A stretch of DNA of 64,000 bases from Paenibacillus sp. JDR-2 (GCF_000023585.1 NC_012914.1:706001-770000), one strand, 5' to 3'; shown: positions 17,101-26,195, counted from the first letter of the stretch. The notes: generated by a model from the sequence alone, not told the origin. Numbers and translations are program-made.

Positions 17101-18005
17101 TTAACATTGCCGGAATCGGTAGAATCGTATTTGTAGGCGATCGTGTTGTTGCCGGCATTAAGAGTCAGAGTCTCGGTCTTGGTACCCCAAGTATCCCAGT
17201 TCGCCAGGCTGTTCAGCGTGGTCTGGCGGATCTTGGTGCCATTGCCGTAAATGCTCAATGTGCGAGCGGAGCCTTGGGCGTTAGCGTATTTGAGCGTGAC
17301 GTCATAACTGCCTGCGGAGGCCACGTTTACCGTGAAGGCTGTTGAGGCTCCTTGTGTCCAGAAGCCGTCAACAAAGCCCGTTCCGGAGTAGCCGGCGTGG
17401 TCCGTGTTCACTTTGGCACCGCCGGACAGAGCCGCGCTCTCGGCTTGATAAGTGCCGGATGGCGGAGGAGTTACCGCTGCTCCGTAAATTTCGAATTCGG
17501 AGAGTTGGCCTGCCTGCCAACCTGTATTGGCAGTAATGTTCAGGCGGACGTAACGGGTGCTTGCTGCCGAGAAATTGATGGTAACCGAGTTGTTGCTGAC
17601 GGAAGGATTAAAGACGTAACTTGCGGAGCCAACAATGTCGGTGAACGCCGATCCGTTCGTGCTGCCTTGCACGGACAGCGTCTGGGTGCGCGTGCCCCAG
17701 CCGGCAGGAAGCTTCAGAACGACTTGATCAATGCTGGTGCTTGCGCCAAGATCGACTTGGATCCATTGCGGAAAAGCATTGTTCGCGCTCTCCCAATATG
17801 TAGCTTGATTCCCGTCAGCTACATTGCCTGCGACATAAACATCCGCGTAGCCGCTTGCCGTTACCGTCTTGCCTATGGCAAGGTTGGAACCGCCCGCCGC
17901 CGATGAGGCAGAAGGGTAGAGCGTAAGCTGCGATAACAAAATGGTAAGTGCAAGAGAGAACATCATAAACGGATTGCGGCTTAGCCTTTTACTATTGGCG
18001 AACAT
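14112..18005 (-). CDS. Secreted GH87 alpha-1,3-glucanase (mutanase), multidomain
   Basis: 1297 residues. Order: signal peptide (1-37), discoidin-type domain (38-175), CBM6-like (185-310), Thr-Pro linker (313-369), second discoidin (373-505), two CARDB-like domains (about 510-715), a CBM-like region (720-850) and a right-handed beta-helix catalytic domain (about 865-1297). This matches the DS1-CBM6-TP-DS2-UCD-catalytic plan of GH87 alpha-1,3-glucanases from Bacillus circulans and Paenibacillus glycanilyticus. Three catalytic-site aspartates fall at 1055 (FADG) and 1078/1079 (GTGDDS), keeping the 23-24 residue spacing known for the family. It should hydrolyse fungal cell-wall or dental alpha-1,3-glucan. 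Monocistronic, with an AGGAGG site and a cre-like box upstream. Confidence 0.88.
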   Translation of the reverse strand: MFANSKRLSRNPFMMFSLALTILLSQLTLYPSASSAAGGSNLAIGKTVTASGYADVYVAGNVADGNQATYWESANNAFPQWIQVDLGASTSIDQVVLKLPAGWGTRTQTLSVQGSTNGSAFTDIVGSASYVFNPSVSNNSVTINFSAASTRYVRLNITANTGWQAGQLSEFEIYGAAVTPPPSGTYQAESAALSGGAKVNTDHAGYSGTGFVDGFWTQGASTAFTVNVASAGSYDVTLKYANAQGSARTLSIYGNGTKIRQTTLNSLANWDTWGTKTETLTLNAGNNTIAYKYDSTDSGNVNLDQISVAASATPTPTPTPTPTPTPTPTPTPTPTPTPTPTPTPTPTPTPTPTATPTPTPTPTPTPTPPASGNVALGKTITASSSTFTYVAANGNDGSTSTYWEGSGNPSQLTVDLGANHDLTSVVVKLNPATEWSTRTQTIQVLGANQSTTTFSNLVSAQSYTFNPSSGNTVTIPVTATVSKVQLNITANSGASGGQVAEFEIYGTPAPNPDLTITGMTWTPANPVETDAITLNATVKNIGNASSPASSVNFYLGNELVGTAPVAALAANATATVSVNAGARNAGNYPVSAKVDESNTVIEQNNNNNSYSNSAGITVAAVQSSDLIVSTTWNPSNPSAGNTVTFTTNLKNQGNIASAAGAHPISVALKNASGATVQTWNGSYTGSLAAGQSVNVTMGTWTAVNGSYSVTTTVAADGSEVSTKQTNNSNTVSLYSGRGANMPFTIIEAESASNATNGTKLAPNFKPGDYAGEASGRSSVYLDAAGEYVEFTLTSPANAFVLRNAVAENTTGTVSIYADGVSKGKFNVSSKFSYLYATPSTLGRLGYDNAPGAGLTAYWLYEDAQLMLDQVYPAGTKIKIQKDAGDVSWIYVDLLETENVAPPQANPDPTKYVAVSASKSIDQALTEFRQDNTKKGIYIPAGEWTINSKIFLYGRATEIVGAGPWYTKLVAPQSQSNTDVGFNISAAANGSTIRDLSAWGNYINRVDGPGKFIDGNGMQNVTVQNIWVEHFVCLYWGVNSSYNTFKNNRIKNTFADGINMTNGSSYNVIDNNYARGTGDDSFALFSATDSGGSYNVGNKYTNLTATNVRRAAAFAVYGGSDNLFQNLYGADTLTYPGITISSYSFGYNTLGFGDQDTVIDGATLDRTGGDFWTSVGADDKINDYQNFGAIWIYGGDRAIKNILIKNVDINNPVYFGLMFQSMTPNNMVMQNIRVENVNINNPSRYGIKLVLRAEQGQGPAYGGASFTNVKVNNPGISAIYGEAQSPNFTVTRVSGNNW
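16899..17069 (-). repeat. Thr-Pro linker microsatellite
   Basis: A 171-base run of near-identical six-base units encoding alternating Thr and Pro (residues 313-369), broken once by Ala. The linker separates the first discoidin/CBM6 pair from the second discoidin. Such tracts slip, so its length probably varies between strains. Confidence 0.9.
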
Positions 18006-18035
18006 AAAAAACCTCCTAAATAGAATGATTAATAA

Positions 18036-18049
18036 TTAATGCGCTTACA
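18036..18049 (-). promoter_or_regulatory. Candidate CcpA cre site
   Basis: On the minus strand the bases read TGTAAGCGCATTAA, one mismatch from the TGNAANCGNWNNCA cre consensus, about 31 bases before the mutanase ATG. This fits glucose repression of an exported glucanase. Based on sequence only. Confidence 0.5.
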
Positions 18050-18137
18050 TTTTGGAGCAAAGCTGCATTCAACCACCTCCTAAAAAGATTCATTATCACC
18101 GATCATTCTTGCTTCGCAAGCATTCATTCGAATGAAC

Positions 18138-18172
18138 AAAAAACCAATACCTAACGGGTTACGCGGTATTGG
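18138..18172 (-). terminator. Terminator-like hairpin between murI and the mutanase gene
   Basis: Stem CCAATACC (18144-18151) with GGTATTGG (18165-18172), followed on the minus strand by six T residues. A second minus-strand terminator lies at 18313-18348. The 140 bases between them encode only a doubtful 60-codon frame, so the 343-base gap from 18006 to 18348 holds regulatory signals and possibly a small RNA. Confidence 0.65.
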
Positions 18173-18312
18173 CGATTTCGAATCTTTTCGTCATGTGGTT
18201 GTAATCGGAAGAGCAGTCGTATGTGCATAGCATAATCCAGTTGCCCGTCAGGCTGAAGATGCATTCCTACGATGAACATGTGCGATCTTATGTATCGGTG
18301 GCCGGTCCCGCA

Positions 18313-18348
18313 ACAAAAAAACCGGCACCGCACAGAGCGGTACCGGTT
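18313..18348 (-). terminator. Terminator of murI
   Basis: Stem ACCGGCACCGC (18321-18331) with GCGGTACCGGT (18338-18348), one mismatch. On the minus strand a seven-base T-run follows. It begins right at the murI stop. Confidence 0.8.
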
Positions 18349-19125
18349 CTATAGATCCTGTTCTTTCAAATAAGAGAGCGCAGAGCGCATCTTCTCGATA
18401 TATGCGGCTTCTCCGCCGGTACACATGAACCGTACTTGGCCGCTTCCGCGCCCCGTGCCGATTCCGTAGCGGCTCAGCATCGCGGTTAAACGGCGGATCG
18501 TTCCCAGATTGCCGTTTACAATCTGAATATGCGGAGGCAGAACATTCCGCAGAATAGACGTGTAGAACGGGAAATGCGTGCAGCCCAGCACCAATATGCC
18601 GTATTCGTTCAAGTCGTAAGGCGCCAGCTTGGCGAGAAAATAATCCTTCAGCACATCTTTATCGAATTGCAAAGCTTCGCAATATTGCACAAGTTCGGGC
18701 ATCGGAAGGGAATCTACGATTCCTTCTTCATCCACGCGGGAGACCAGCGCGTAATATTTCGGCATACGAAGGGTTAGAGGAGTCGCCCAGACAAGAACCT
18801 TTTTCCCCGTTGCGCGGTTCATCTCCACGGCAGGCTTCACGGCAGGCTCCATCCCGATAATGGGAAAAGAATACCGCTCCCGCAGCTCGTTGATCGCGAT
18901 GCTCGTCGCCGTATTGCAGGCTACGACCAGCGCATCGATCCCCTCCGCAACCATCTGCTCAACCGTCTGAAGCACGAAGTCGCGGACCTCTTCTTCCGAT
19001 TTGGTCCCGTACGGAACATGCTTCGTGTCCGCCATATATATATAATTCTCGGCAGGAAGACGCTTCAGCGCTTCCGCCAGTACCGTTAGTCCTCCGAGTC
19101 CGGAGTCGAAAATACCGATCGTCAT
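18349..19125 (-). CDS. murI: Glutamate racemase
   Basis: 258 residues. Interconverts L- and D-glutamate for peptidoglycan. Motifs: FDSGLGG with Asp7, ADTKHVPYG, VVACNTATS with catalytic Cys70, and GCTHFPF with catalytic Cys182. Length is typical. It follows the K+ transporter gene on the same strand after 92 bases, but they are probably separate units. Confidence 0.93.
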   Translation of the reverse strand: MTIGIFDSGLGGLTVLAEALKRLPAENYIYMADTKHVPYGTKSEEEVRDFVLQTVEQMVAEGIDALVVACNTATSIAINELRERYSFPIIGMEPAVKPAVEMNRATGKKVLVWATPLTLRMPKYYALVSRVDEEGIVDSLPMPELVQYCEALQFDKDVLKDYFLAKLAPYDLNEYGILVLGCTHFPFYTSILRNVLPPHIQIVNGNLGTIRRLTAMLSRYGIGTGRGSGQVRFMCTGGEAAYIEKMRSALSYLKEQDL

Positions 19126-19217
19126 AGTTTACAACGTTCCTATCCCATATGATTACACCCAGCATAACGCGGTCCGGGGAATAGGGCAAGACTACGATCG
19201 GATTATTTTGAAGCCGG

Positions 19218-20582
19218 CTATCCCGTCATCACTCTTTCTACCGGATAGCGGTACTTCGAGGTTGTCTGCTGGCCGCCAATAATATAGAGGAAAGACGTCA
19301 GTCCGATTCTTCCGATAAACATGAGCAGCATGAGAATGCATTTGGCGAAAATGCTTAAATCCGGCGTAATCCCGGTAGATAAGCCCACCGTTCCGAAGGC
19401 GGAGCACACCTCCAGAATGATCGCGACCAGTTGATGCTGCTTGTCGGAGAAGCTGATGGCGACCACGGACAGCGAACACATTACGATCGCCATCATCGAG
19501 ATGGCAAGGGATTTTAGAATATCGTCTATATGAAGCTCGCGCTTGAATACCTTGTAATCCCGCCGCCCTCTGGCGAAGTGGAAAATAAACAGCATATTGA
19601 GGGCGAAGGTTGTTGTCCGGATCCCGCCGCCTACCGAGTTGGGAGATCCTCCGATAAACATATAGACGCACATCAGCAGAAGGGTCGGCAGCGTCAGATG
19701 GGTAATGTCCATCGTCGTAAGGCCGGCGCTCCGCGTCGTTGCCGCCTGGAAGAAGGCGTAGAAGAAGCTTTCGTGCCAAGTTAACCCTTTGAAGTAATGC
19801 TGCGACTCGAACAGCAGGATACAGATCGTGCCAATCCCAAGCAAAGCGAAATAGGTAAAAGTGGTAAGCTTCGTAAATAACGAGAAGCGGAAAGGATGAT
19901 TCAGATCCAGCTTATTTCGGGAGAGGAATGCTTTTAGCTCAATTAATACCGGGAAACCGATCGCGCCGAAAATAATAAGCAGAATCGTCACCAGCTGGAC
20001 GAAATAGTCGTCCTTGAACGGAATTAGCGATTGGCCGGTAATATCCATTCCGGCATTTGTTGTTGCGCTGACGGATGCGAACAGCCCTTGCAGGAAGGCT
20101 TCCTGCCAGGTAGGGAAGTACCGGAGGAAGCGTAACCCAAAGATGACTGCGCCAAGCAGCTCGGTCAGAAGGGTAATCCTCAATATTTCTTTTACGAGCT
20201 GGACCAGGCCGGATAAAGCGAACTGATTGTTGTCGACCATAATCAGCCTGCGCTCGCGCAGACCGATTTTGCGCCCGATCAAGAGCCAGAAGAACGTGCT
20301 CATCGCCATAATGCCGATCCCCCCGAATTGAAGGACGAGCATAATAACGAAATAGCCAAACACGCTGTAGGTTTCCGCCACGTTAAATACGCTCAGACCG
20401 GTATCGCTTACGACGCTGACGGCCGTAAAGACGGTATCGAAGAAAGAGACCTCGATTCCGGGCCTCCGCACGGCGGGAATGCTGAATAGAAGAATGGATA
20501 TAAGCACAGCCAGAATATAGTAGCCGGTAATGACTTGGGCAGGCGAACGCCGGCTCACCCATTCCCGAGATGTTTTAAACAT
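19218..20582 (-). CDS. ktrB: TrkH/KtrB family potassium uptake protein
   Basis: 454 residues with about ten membrane segments and four pore-loop repeats; the selectivity-filter glycines are visible in VVSDTGLSVF, ATTNAGMD, TTRSAGLTT and FGTVGLSTG. KtrB forms a K+ channel-like transporter that needs a KtrA or KtrC regulatory subunit; none is encoded next to it, as is also true of ktrD in Bacillus subtilis. GGGAGGA ribosome site. The choice between KtrB and KtrD cannot be made from this window. Confidence 0.85.
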   Translation of the reverse strand: MFKTSREWVSRRSPAQVITGYYILAVLISILLFSIPAVRRPGIEVSFFDTVFTAVSVVSDTGLSVFNVAETYSVFGYFVIMLVLQFGGIGIMAMSTFFWLLIGRKIGLRERRLIMVDNNQFALSGLVQLVKEILRITLLTELLGAVIFGLRFLRYFPTWQEAFLQGLFASVSATTNAGMDITGQSLIPFKDDYFVQLVTILLIIFGAIGFPVLIELKAFLSRNKLDLNHPFRFSLFTKLTTFTYFALLGIGTICILLFESQHYFKGLTWHESFFYAFFQAATTRSAGLTTMDITHLTLPTLLLMCVYMFIGGSPNSVGGGIRTTTFALNMLFIFHFARGRRDYKVFKRELHIDDILKSLAISMMAIVMCSLSVVAISFSDKQHQLVAIILEVCSAFGTVGLSTGITPDLSIFAKCILMLLMFIGRIGLTSFLYIIGGQQTTSKYRYPVERVMTG

Positions 20583-20787
20583 AGAATCCTCCCGTTGTCC
20601 CTAAGGCATAGCCATAATATGGTTGGATTCGCATGCAAATATGCGGGCCTTCGCTTTTACAATTTCTTTATCAAATTTTAAAATTGCCATTATAAAGTCC
20701 CCCTACAATAAGGGCAAGAATACAACCTATATACAACCGGAACACAATGATAACACAACGAAAACACAACCAAATTGTAGGGGGAAA

Positions 20788-21924
20788 ATGAAAATGAAAG
20801 TATCCAAAGTTTACGCAGCAACCGTACTCGCCGCATCTCTCGCGCTTGGCGCGGTAGCTGCACCGGCAGCAAGCTTCGCGGCACCGGCGGCGGTATCGCA
20901 GAAAAAAGTGCAAGGCGTATTCACGCAAGCTAGCGTTGAACGCACGTCTGACGGCAAGCTGAAAATTCACTGGAACTCCAATGCAGACCTTGGCGCAGCA
21001 AAAATCCTCTGGAGCACTTCGCCGGACAACATCGCCACAAACGGCAAGCAGCTGAAGCGCATTAATGCGAGCTACAACGGTTACGTAACTACGGATCCGA
21101 AGCCGGGCTCCCGCTTGTACTTCTACATTAAGACAAGCAGCGGCGCGACCGTTACGGTTGCGGAACGCAAAGTAAACCTGCAGGGCGCATACAACTTCCG
21201 CGACCTCGGCGGCTACAAAACAACCGACGGAAAAACCGTAAAATGGGGCAAGCTGTTCCGCGGCGAAGAGCTTGGACATTTGACGGACGCGGATATTAAG
21301 ACGATTCAGGAAATGGGTATCAAATCAAACGTGGACTACCGTACGGACGCAGAGGTTAATGCTCTTCCGGATCCGGTAATCCCGGGTATCGCTAACATCC
21401 GTACGGATGCGGGAAATGCAGGTTCCGCAGCGGATCTGAATTCCATGATCGCTTCCGGCTTAATGAAGGACGAGGCAAGCGCGGTTGCCATGATGGCCGG
21501 CTTTAACAAACAAATGGTCGATTCTCCGAAGTTCTACATTCAGTTGATGGAGCTGCTTAACGACCCTGACAATATCGGTCTCGTTCAGCACTGTACAGCC
21601 GGTAAAGACCGTACGGGTCTTGGCTCCGCGATCATTCTTCTGGCGCTTGGCGTAGACGAGAAGACCGTTATGGACGACTACCTCCTGAGCAACGTATACC
21701 GTGCGGAGGCAAACAAGAAGGCGATTGAAGCCGTTAAAGCGCAAGTGAAGGATGAGAATGTTGTCGCGGCGATTACGGCAATGATGGGCGTTCAGAAAGA
21801 ATTCCTTCAAGCGGCCATTGACGAGATGAAGGCGAAATACGGCTCGATCGACAACTTCCTTGAAAAAGGCTTGGGTATTACAAAACAAGAACGCGCGAAG
21901 CTGAAAGCGATGTACACGGAATAA
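20788..21924 (+). CDS. Secreted tyrosine/serine phosphatase (Y_phosphatase3 type)
   Basis: 378 residues from the ATG at 20788, which follows a GGGGG site; the longer frame from 20623 lacks one. Signal peptide 1-32 (ASFAAPA cleavage region). Residues about 45-130 look like a fibronectin-III-type domain. The phosphatase domain has NFRDLGGY (137-143) and the P-loop HCTAGKDRT with Cys269. Members of this family act on phosphotyrosine, phosphoserine or phosphoinositides. It is secreted into the wall or medium; its target is unknown. Monocistronic, with a terminator at 21935-21970. Confidence 0.85.
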   Translation: MKMKVSKVYAATVLAASLALGAVAAPAASFAAPAAVSQKKVQGVFTQASVERTSDGKLKIHWNSNADLGAAKILWSTSPDNIATNGKQLKRINASYNGYVTTDPKPGSRLYFYIKTSSGATVTVAERKVNLQGAYNFRDLGGYKTTDGKTVKWGKLFRGEELGHLTDADIKTIQEMGIKSNVDYRTDAEVNALPDPVIPGIANIRTDAGNAGSAADLNSMIASGLMKDEASAVAMMAGFNKQMVDSPKFYIQLMELLNDPDNIGLVQHCTAGKDRTGLGSAIILLALGVDEKTVMDDYLLSNVYRAEANKKAIEAVKAQVKDENVVAAITAMMGVQKEFLQAAIDEMKAKYGSIDNFLEKGLGITKQERAKLKAMYTE

Positions 21925-21934
21925 TAAGAATGAG

Positions 21935-21970
21935 GATCGCTGGCCTTTTACGGCTGGCGGTCTTTTTTTT
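21935..21970 (+). terminator. Terminator of the phosphatase gene
   Basis: Stem GATCGCTGGCC (21935-21945) with GGCTGGCGGTC (21952-21962), then eight T residues. Confidence 0.88.
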
Positions 21971-22026
21971 ATGGCGGAGCGAAAGAAAAGGGTATAATAA
22001 GGAAAAAAGAGATTGGAGAACAAGAG

Positions 22027-23493
22027 ATGACGGACCATAAAACAACCGCGGGTTGGAACCTCGAGAATAGCTACGCCGATCTGCCGGACTTATTATATAC
22101 CAAGCAAAATCCTGTCCCCGTGCGCGCTCCCGGGTTAATCAAGTTAAACGAACCGCTGGCGGCGGAGCTGGGGCTTAATGCGAACGCGCTGCGCGGCAGC
22201 GAAGGCATCCAAGTATTTGCGGGCAATCAGATCCCCGAAGGCGCGGAGCCTCTTGCCCAGGCTTATGCGGGACACCAATTCGCTTATTTCAATCGGCTCG
22301 GCGATGGCCGCGCCGTGCTGCTTGGCGAGCAGGTTACTCCGCAAGGAGAGAGAGTCGATATTCAGTTGAAGGGCTCCGGAAGGACGCCTTATTCCCGCGG
22401 CGGGGACGGACGCGCGGCGCTGGGGCCCATGCTTCGGGAGTATATCATCAGCGAAGCGATGCATGCGCTTGGCATTCCGACAACCCGCAGCCTTGCGGTT
22501 GTGACGACCGGCGAAGAAATCGTGCGCGAGAGCTTGCTCCCAGGCGCGATTATGACCCGGGTTGCCGCAAGCCATATCCGTGTCGGCACCTTCCAGTTTG
22601 CTGCCCAGTGGGGGACGCTCGAGGAGCTTCAAGCGTTGGCGGATTACGCGATCAAGAGGCATTACCCGGATATGGAGGACGGCGAGAACCGGTATGTCGG
22701 CTTCTTCAGGGAAGTGATCAAACGCCAGGCGGCGCTGATTGCGAAATGGCAGCTGGTTGGTTTTATCCACGGGGTTATGAATACGGACAATATGGCGATT
22801 AGCGGAGAAACGATAGATTACGGGCCATGCGCGTTTATGGATGCTTATGATCCGGCTACCGTCTTCAGCTCCATTGACCGGGAAGGCCGCTATGCATTTG
22901 GCAATCAGCCGTCTATCGGCGCTTGGAACCTCGCCAGGCTGGCTGAAGCCTTGCTTCCGCTAATGGACGAGGATGAAGAAGGGGCAATTGAGCTGGCTCA
23001 AGATGCGTTGTCGGATTACAGCGAGCTGTTCCAACAATACTGGCTGCAGGGCATGCGCGCGAAGCTTGGGATCTTTAACGAGGAACCGGAGGATGAGGCG
23101 CTGATTGAAGCCTTTGTGCTGCTGATGCAGCGGAACCAGGCGGATTACACGAATACATTCCGGGCTTTATCGATGGACAAACCGGAAAATACCGTACTGC
23201 ACGGGATGGCGGAGTTTGCGGAATGGCAGCAGCAATGGCAGGCGAGACTAGGCAGGCAAGCGGAGTCCAAAGAAGAAGCTCTCCGGCTGATGCGGAGCAG
23301 CAATCCGGCCGTTATTCCCCGCAATCACCGGGTAGAGGAAGCGTTGGAGGCAGCGGAGCAGGGTAATCTGTGCGTATTGGATAATCTGCTTGCCGCGCTT
23401 GCGAACCCTTATGCCTATTCGGATGAGCAAGAGGCTTATGCCGCGCTTCCGGAACAATCGCCGCGTCCGTACCGGACGTTCTGCGGAACTTAA
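22027..23493 (+). CDS. selO: SelO/YdiU family protein adenylyltransferase
   Basis: 488 residues of the pseudokinase-fold SelO family, which transfers AMP to Ser, Thr or Tyr of proteins and links to redox stress. Visible features: [15 protein letters not shown] (Lys115), a metal-binding NTDN (252-255) and DYG (264-266), and the conserved FCGT end, where eukaryotic homologues carry selenocysteine. First gene of a likely operon with the XRE and ABM-like genes (20- and 2-base gaps). Confidence 0.9.
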   Translation: MTDHKTTAGWNLENSYADLPDLLYTKQNPVPVRAPGLIKLNEPLAAELGLNANALRGSEGIQVFAGNQIPEGAEPLAQAYAGHQFAYFNRLGDGRAVLLGEQVTPQGERVDIQLKGSGRTPYSRGGDGRAALGPMLREYIISEAMHALGIPTTRSLAVVTTGEEIVRESLLPGAIMTRVAASHIRVGTFQFAAQWGTLEELQALADYAIKRHYPDMEDGENRYVGFFREVIKRQAALIAKWQLVGFIHGVMNTDNMAISGETIDYGPCAFMDAYDPATVFSSIDREGRYAFGNQPSIGAWNLARLAEALLPLMDEDEEGAIELAQDALSDYSELFQQYWLQGMRAKLGIFNEEPEDEALIEAFVLLMQRNQADYTNTFRALSMDKPENTVLHGMAEFAEWQQQWQARLGRQAESKEEALRLMRSSNPAVIPRNHRVEEALEAAEQGNLCVLDNLLAALANPYAYSDEQEAYAALPEQSPRPYRTFCGT

Positions 23494-23513
23494 GATCACA
23501 GGAGATTCATGCC

Positions 23514-23738
23514 ATGAAATATGAATTAGGCCGCTGCTTGCTGCAGCAGCGATTGGAGGAGCGGGGGATGAGCCGGGAGGCATTAGCCGAAGCCTTGTTA
23601 TACAAGCCGGAACGGTTGGCCGACTATATCGAGAATAAGCGGTTAATGCCTTTAAAGACGGCGATCTCCATTGCGGACACGATAGGTTGCTCGGTTAATG
23701 AGCTGTATGAATTATTGCCGGCAGAAAGCGGGAGATAG
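23514..23738 (+). CDS. Small XRE-type helix-turn-helix protein
   Basis: 74 residues, essentially one Cro/C1-type HTH domain (about 7-66; EERGMSREALAEALLYKPER, then a TAISIADTIGCSVNELYEL tail). Too small for an effector domain. Downstream of selO and two bases before the next gene, so it may regulate the operon or act as an orphan regulator. Confidence 0.7.
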   Translation: MKYELGRCLLQQRLEERGMSREALAEALLYKPERLADYIENKRLMPLKTAISIADTIGCSVNELYELLPAESGR

Positions 23739-23740
23739 AG

Positions 23741-24067
23741 ATGTCGGATAAAAGTATCGCGATTGCTTTGTACCGGCCGCATGCCGGCAAGGAGCAGGAG
23801 CTTCATGAGATCGTTCGGGAGCATGGACCGGCTCTTAAGCGGGAGGGACTGATTACGGAGCTGCCACTGCTTCAGCTTGAAGCGGAGGACGGGACCGTTA
23901 TCGAGATTTTCGAATGGAAATCCGAGGAGGCCAAGAGGCAGGCGCATAGCTCTCCGGTCATTTGGCCGATCTGGGAGCGTATGATGGCTGTCGCGGAAAT
24001 GACGGGGCTTGGATCGCTGAAGGAAGCCGCCCAGCCGTTTCCGAATTTCAGGAGGCTGGAGCTATAG
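23741..24067 (+). CDS. ABM-like (dimeric alpha-beta barrel) small protein
   Basis: 108 residues. The YRPHAGKEQELHEIVREH start, IFEWKSEEAKRQAHSSPVI and PIWERMMAVAE segments resemble antibiotic-biosynthesis-monooxygenase-like ferredoxin-fold proteins. Catalysis is not established for most of them. Last gene of the selO operon, ending at the hairpin at 24102. Confidence 0.5.
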   Translation: MSDKSIAIALYRPHAGKEQELHEIVREHGPALKREGLITELPLLQLEAEDGTVIEIFEWKSEEAKRQAHSSPVIWPIWERMMAVAEMTGLGSLKEAAQPFPNFRRLEL

Positions 24068-24101
24068 CAGTCGGGCGAAAGCAAGGTAATATTAGTCATT
24101 A

Positions 24102-24126
24102 TAAGACCCTGAGAGGGTCTTATTTG
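24102..24126 (+). terminator. Terminator of the selO operon
   Basis: Stem TAAGACCCT/AGGGTCTTA with a three-base loop, followed by TTTG. Confidence 0.7.
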
Positions 24127-24176
24127 CTTAGGTTGGCGGGAAATGTGAGTGATGCGGACGTGTGTGGCGGCCGAGC

Positions 24177-24251
24177 TTAACGATGCGCCGCATCGTTAAG
24201 GGCGCTGGCAGGCATGAAAAAGCAATCCTTAACGATGTGCGACATCGTTAA
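24177..24251. repeat. Dispersed palindrome, copies 2 and 3
   Basis: Two 23-base palindromes at 24177-24199 and 24229-24251 share arms TTAACGAT and ATCGTTAA with the copy at 14005-14027. The cores differ (GCGCCGC, GTGCGAC). They are 29 bases apart in the gap between two convergent genes, bounded by terminators. Confidence 0.8.
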
Positions 24252-24265
24252 GCCCTAATGCAAAA

Positions 24266-24302
24266 CAAAAAAATCGGGCTGTCCATCACAGGACAGCCCG
24301 AT
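24266..24302 (-). terminator. Terminator of the SRPBCC gene
   Basis: Perfect 12-base stem (24273-24284 with 24291-24302, GGGCTGTCC core), six-base loop, then seven T residues on the minus strand. Confidence 0.9.
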
Positions 24303-24308
24303 TATCTT

Positions 24309-24791
24309 TTATTGCAGCTGCTTCAAGGCCTCCGCGTACTTCTGATGCCAGTGCTGCCAACTTGCCTTGCGGTCCGCAAGGGGTTGTCCGCTGTCCAGCA
24401 GCGATGCAATGACGTCGAGGCAGACATGCCAGCCGGCAAGGTCTTTAGGCGTATGCTCGGATGGCTTGTAGATGCTCTCGATCAACACGAGCTTGCAGCC
24501 GCCGTCCTCCCCGCGGAATTCAAAGCGCACGGCCATGTCCTCTCCCCAGGTAAACGCGAGTACGGCCAGCGGCTCGTAAGCCGTGATGGTCATCGTCTCA
24601 TAGCTGCCATCGCCCATGTTGAAGCTGAGATGCCCGCCTTCCCGCAGATCCTCTACGCGAAGCTCGGAGAACCACTTGGGCAGCTTTTCGTTATCGGTAA
24701 AATAAGACCATACGTCTTCCTTGGAATGATTCAGCCTGCGTTCGAACGTTACGGTATAACCTGCGCCTTTTTTCGCAATCGTGGCCAGCAT
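24309..24791 (-). CDS. SRPBCC (AHSA1-like) family protein
   Basis: 160 residues from the ATG at 24791, which has a GGGGGAT site; a longer frame to 24833 has none. START-like fold: TFERRLNHSKEDVW start, PKWFSEL, GEDMAVRFEF and the C-terminal helix with GWHVCLDVIASLL. Members bind hydrophobic ligands or are used by toxin-like regulators. No helper gene nearby indicates the ligand. Confidence 0.75.
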   Translation of the reverse strand: MLATIAKKGAGYTVTFERRLNHSKEDVWSYFTDNEKLPKWFSELRVEDLREGGHLSFNMGDGSYETMTITAYEPLAVLAFTWGEDMAVRFEFRGEDGGCKLVLIESIYKPSEHTPKDLAGWHVCLDVIASLLDSGQPLADRKASWQHWHQKYAEALKQLQ

Positions 24792-24866
24792 AATAACGAA
24801 ATCCCCCGCTTTCAAAAATGGTATCTCATGCAAGATTACCAGATTGCCGCGGAGGATTCAAAAGGG

Positions 24867-25397
24867 CTATAAAAAGATAATTCCGGCTGCTCCCGCCGCC
24901 GCGATAACGGTTAACGGGTGCAGCTTGTATTTGAACAAAAGCCATAAGCAGCCTGCGCAGATCAGCAGCGTAAACCCGGTCGTCCAGGTGTAGCTGCCCG
25001 GCTTGTCGAAGCCGCCGAAGTGAAGCGCCGCATAAATGATTAATCCGGTAACGACGGGCCGCAGGCCGTAAAAGAGGGATTTCATCGTCTTGTTATTCCG
25101 AAGCTTGAAGAAGAAAGCCGACAACACGATTACGACGAGCAGCGACGGGAGGACAATCCCGGCACAGGCGGCAATCGCGCCGGTTATTCCCGCTGTGTCG
25201 TAGCCGATTAACGTTACGGCATTTGTGGCGATTGGCCCCGGCGCCATGCCGGCAAGGGAAACGGCCTTCTGGAATTCAACGGTTGTCATCCACCCGTGCG
25301 AGATCACCTTGCTTTGTATCATCGGAATAACGGAATAACCGCCGCCAAACGAGATAAATCCAATTTTGAAGAAAGTCAGGAATAAGTCCCAGATCAT
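24867..25397 (-). CDS. Chromate transporter, half-size CHR protein
   Basis: 176 residues, one CHR domain with about five to six membrane segments. The N-terminal FGGGYSVIP and the PGPIATNAVTLIGY motif are characteristic. Short CHR proteins work as a pair; the partner is 22 bases upstream. Chromate or sulfate efflux is inferred from the family. Confidence 0.85.
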   Translation of the reverse strand: MIWDLFLTFFKIGFISFGGGYSVIPMIQSKVISHGWMTTVEFQKAVSLAGMAPGPIATNAVTLIGYDTAGITGAIAACAGIVLPSLLVVIVLSAFFFKLRNNKTMKSLFYGLRPVVTGLIIYAALHFGGFDKPGSYTWTTGFTLLICAGCLWLLFKYKLHPLTVIAAAGAAGIIFL

Positions 25398-25419
25398 ACG
25401 TAACTCTCCCTTGCGCTTA

Positions 25420-26052
25420 TCAAATATAATACTCCGGATACATCAGCTCTTGGCTGCTGGAGGATGGCTTTTCCGTATTGGCTGGTTTGCCCGTTTTCTC
25501 CTTGACCCGAACCATGCCGATACCAACCAGGATGCCTGCTGCTACGATATATAGCGGAGTAAGCGGAAGCACGAGCAGAATGAGAAGCGCGAGGACCAGC
25601 ATGACTAACGTTGTCTTGTCAAAGATGGCGGCTTTGGCCATTCGGTACGCGGACATTACGATCAGCGCGACAACCGCGCCGTGAACCCCCTTCAGGGCAG
25701 CCACAACCTTGGGATTGTCTTGAAACTTCAGATAAAACAGGCTAAGCGTGATGATAATAATAAAGGTTGGCAACGTTACGCCAATAACCGCCATAGCCGC
25801 TCCCGGTATGCCGGCTTTCCGGTACCCGATGAAGGCTGCGGCATTGACGCCAACGCCGCCCGGAGCGGATCCGGCTAGCGATACGACATCAGCAAGTTCT
25901 TTCTCGGCAATCCAATTACGTTTATTAACGACCTCACGTTCAATGACGGGCATCATGGCGTAACCGCCGCCAAAGGTGGAAGGACCGATCCGTACAAATA
26001 CCCAGAATAGCTGTGCCAAAAAATAGAGTCGTTCTTTCCAGTTTGTCTGCAT
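25420..26052 (-). CDS. Chromate transporter, half-size CHR protein (partner)
   Basis: 210 residues, same family as the gene downstream: FGGGYAMMPVIE near the N-terminus and GSAPGGVGVNAAAFIGY. A polar 35-residue C-terminal tail is extra. First gene of the chr pair, AAAGGAGAG site. Divergent from the ROK regulator with about 250 bases between starts. Confidence 0.85.
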   Translation of the reverse strand: MQTNWKERLYFLAQLFWVFVRIGPSTFGGGYAMMPVIEREVVNKRNWIAEKELADVVSLAGSAPGGVGVNAAAFIGYRKAGIPGAAMAVIGVTLPTFIIIITLSLFYLKFQDNPKVVAALKGVHGAVVALIVMSAYRMAKAAIFDKTTLVMLVLALLILLVLPLTPLYIVAAGILVGIGMVRVKEKTGKPANTEKPSSSSQELMYPEYYI

Positions 26053-26098
26053 GTAAACTCTCTCCTTTTGACTCTTACATAGCTATTATAGCAACTTA

Positions 26099-26113
26099 AA
26101 TTCATTTTGAATT
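26099..26113. promoter_or_regulatory. Candidate operator upstream of chr pair
   Basis: Palindrome AATTCA-TTT-TGAATT, 47 bases before the chr start. A related element, TTCAA-AA-TTGAA, occurs at 26196-26207 nearer the ROK gene. Both may bind the divergent ROK regulator. Confidence 0.35.
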
Positions 26114-26195
26114 AAAGTTTGGGAATTTTGGATTATAAGAAATGCTTATACCGATAAAAACGAGTGGATAACCCTTACTACTCTGTTTAGTTTCG

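Noticed and set aside
14319..17136. Several long antisense frames over the mutanase gene, including one rich in Val-Gly repeats
   Set aside because: The Val-Gly repeat is the reverse of the Thr-Pro linker; the others are shadows of the GH87 gene.
14112..18005. Pectate lyase or polygalacturonase for the beta-helix protein
   Set aside because: The discoidin-CBM6-TP-discoidin layout and the D1055/D1078/D1079 spacing fit GH87 alpha-1,3-glucanases better than pectinases.
18151..18333. A 60-codon minus-strand frame
   Set aside because: It begins inside the murI terminator, ends inside another terminator and has no ribosome site. A small RNA is more likely.
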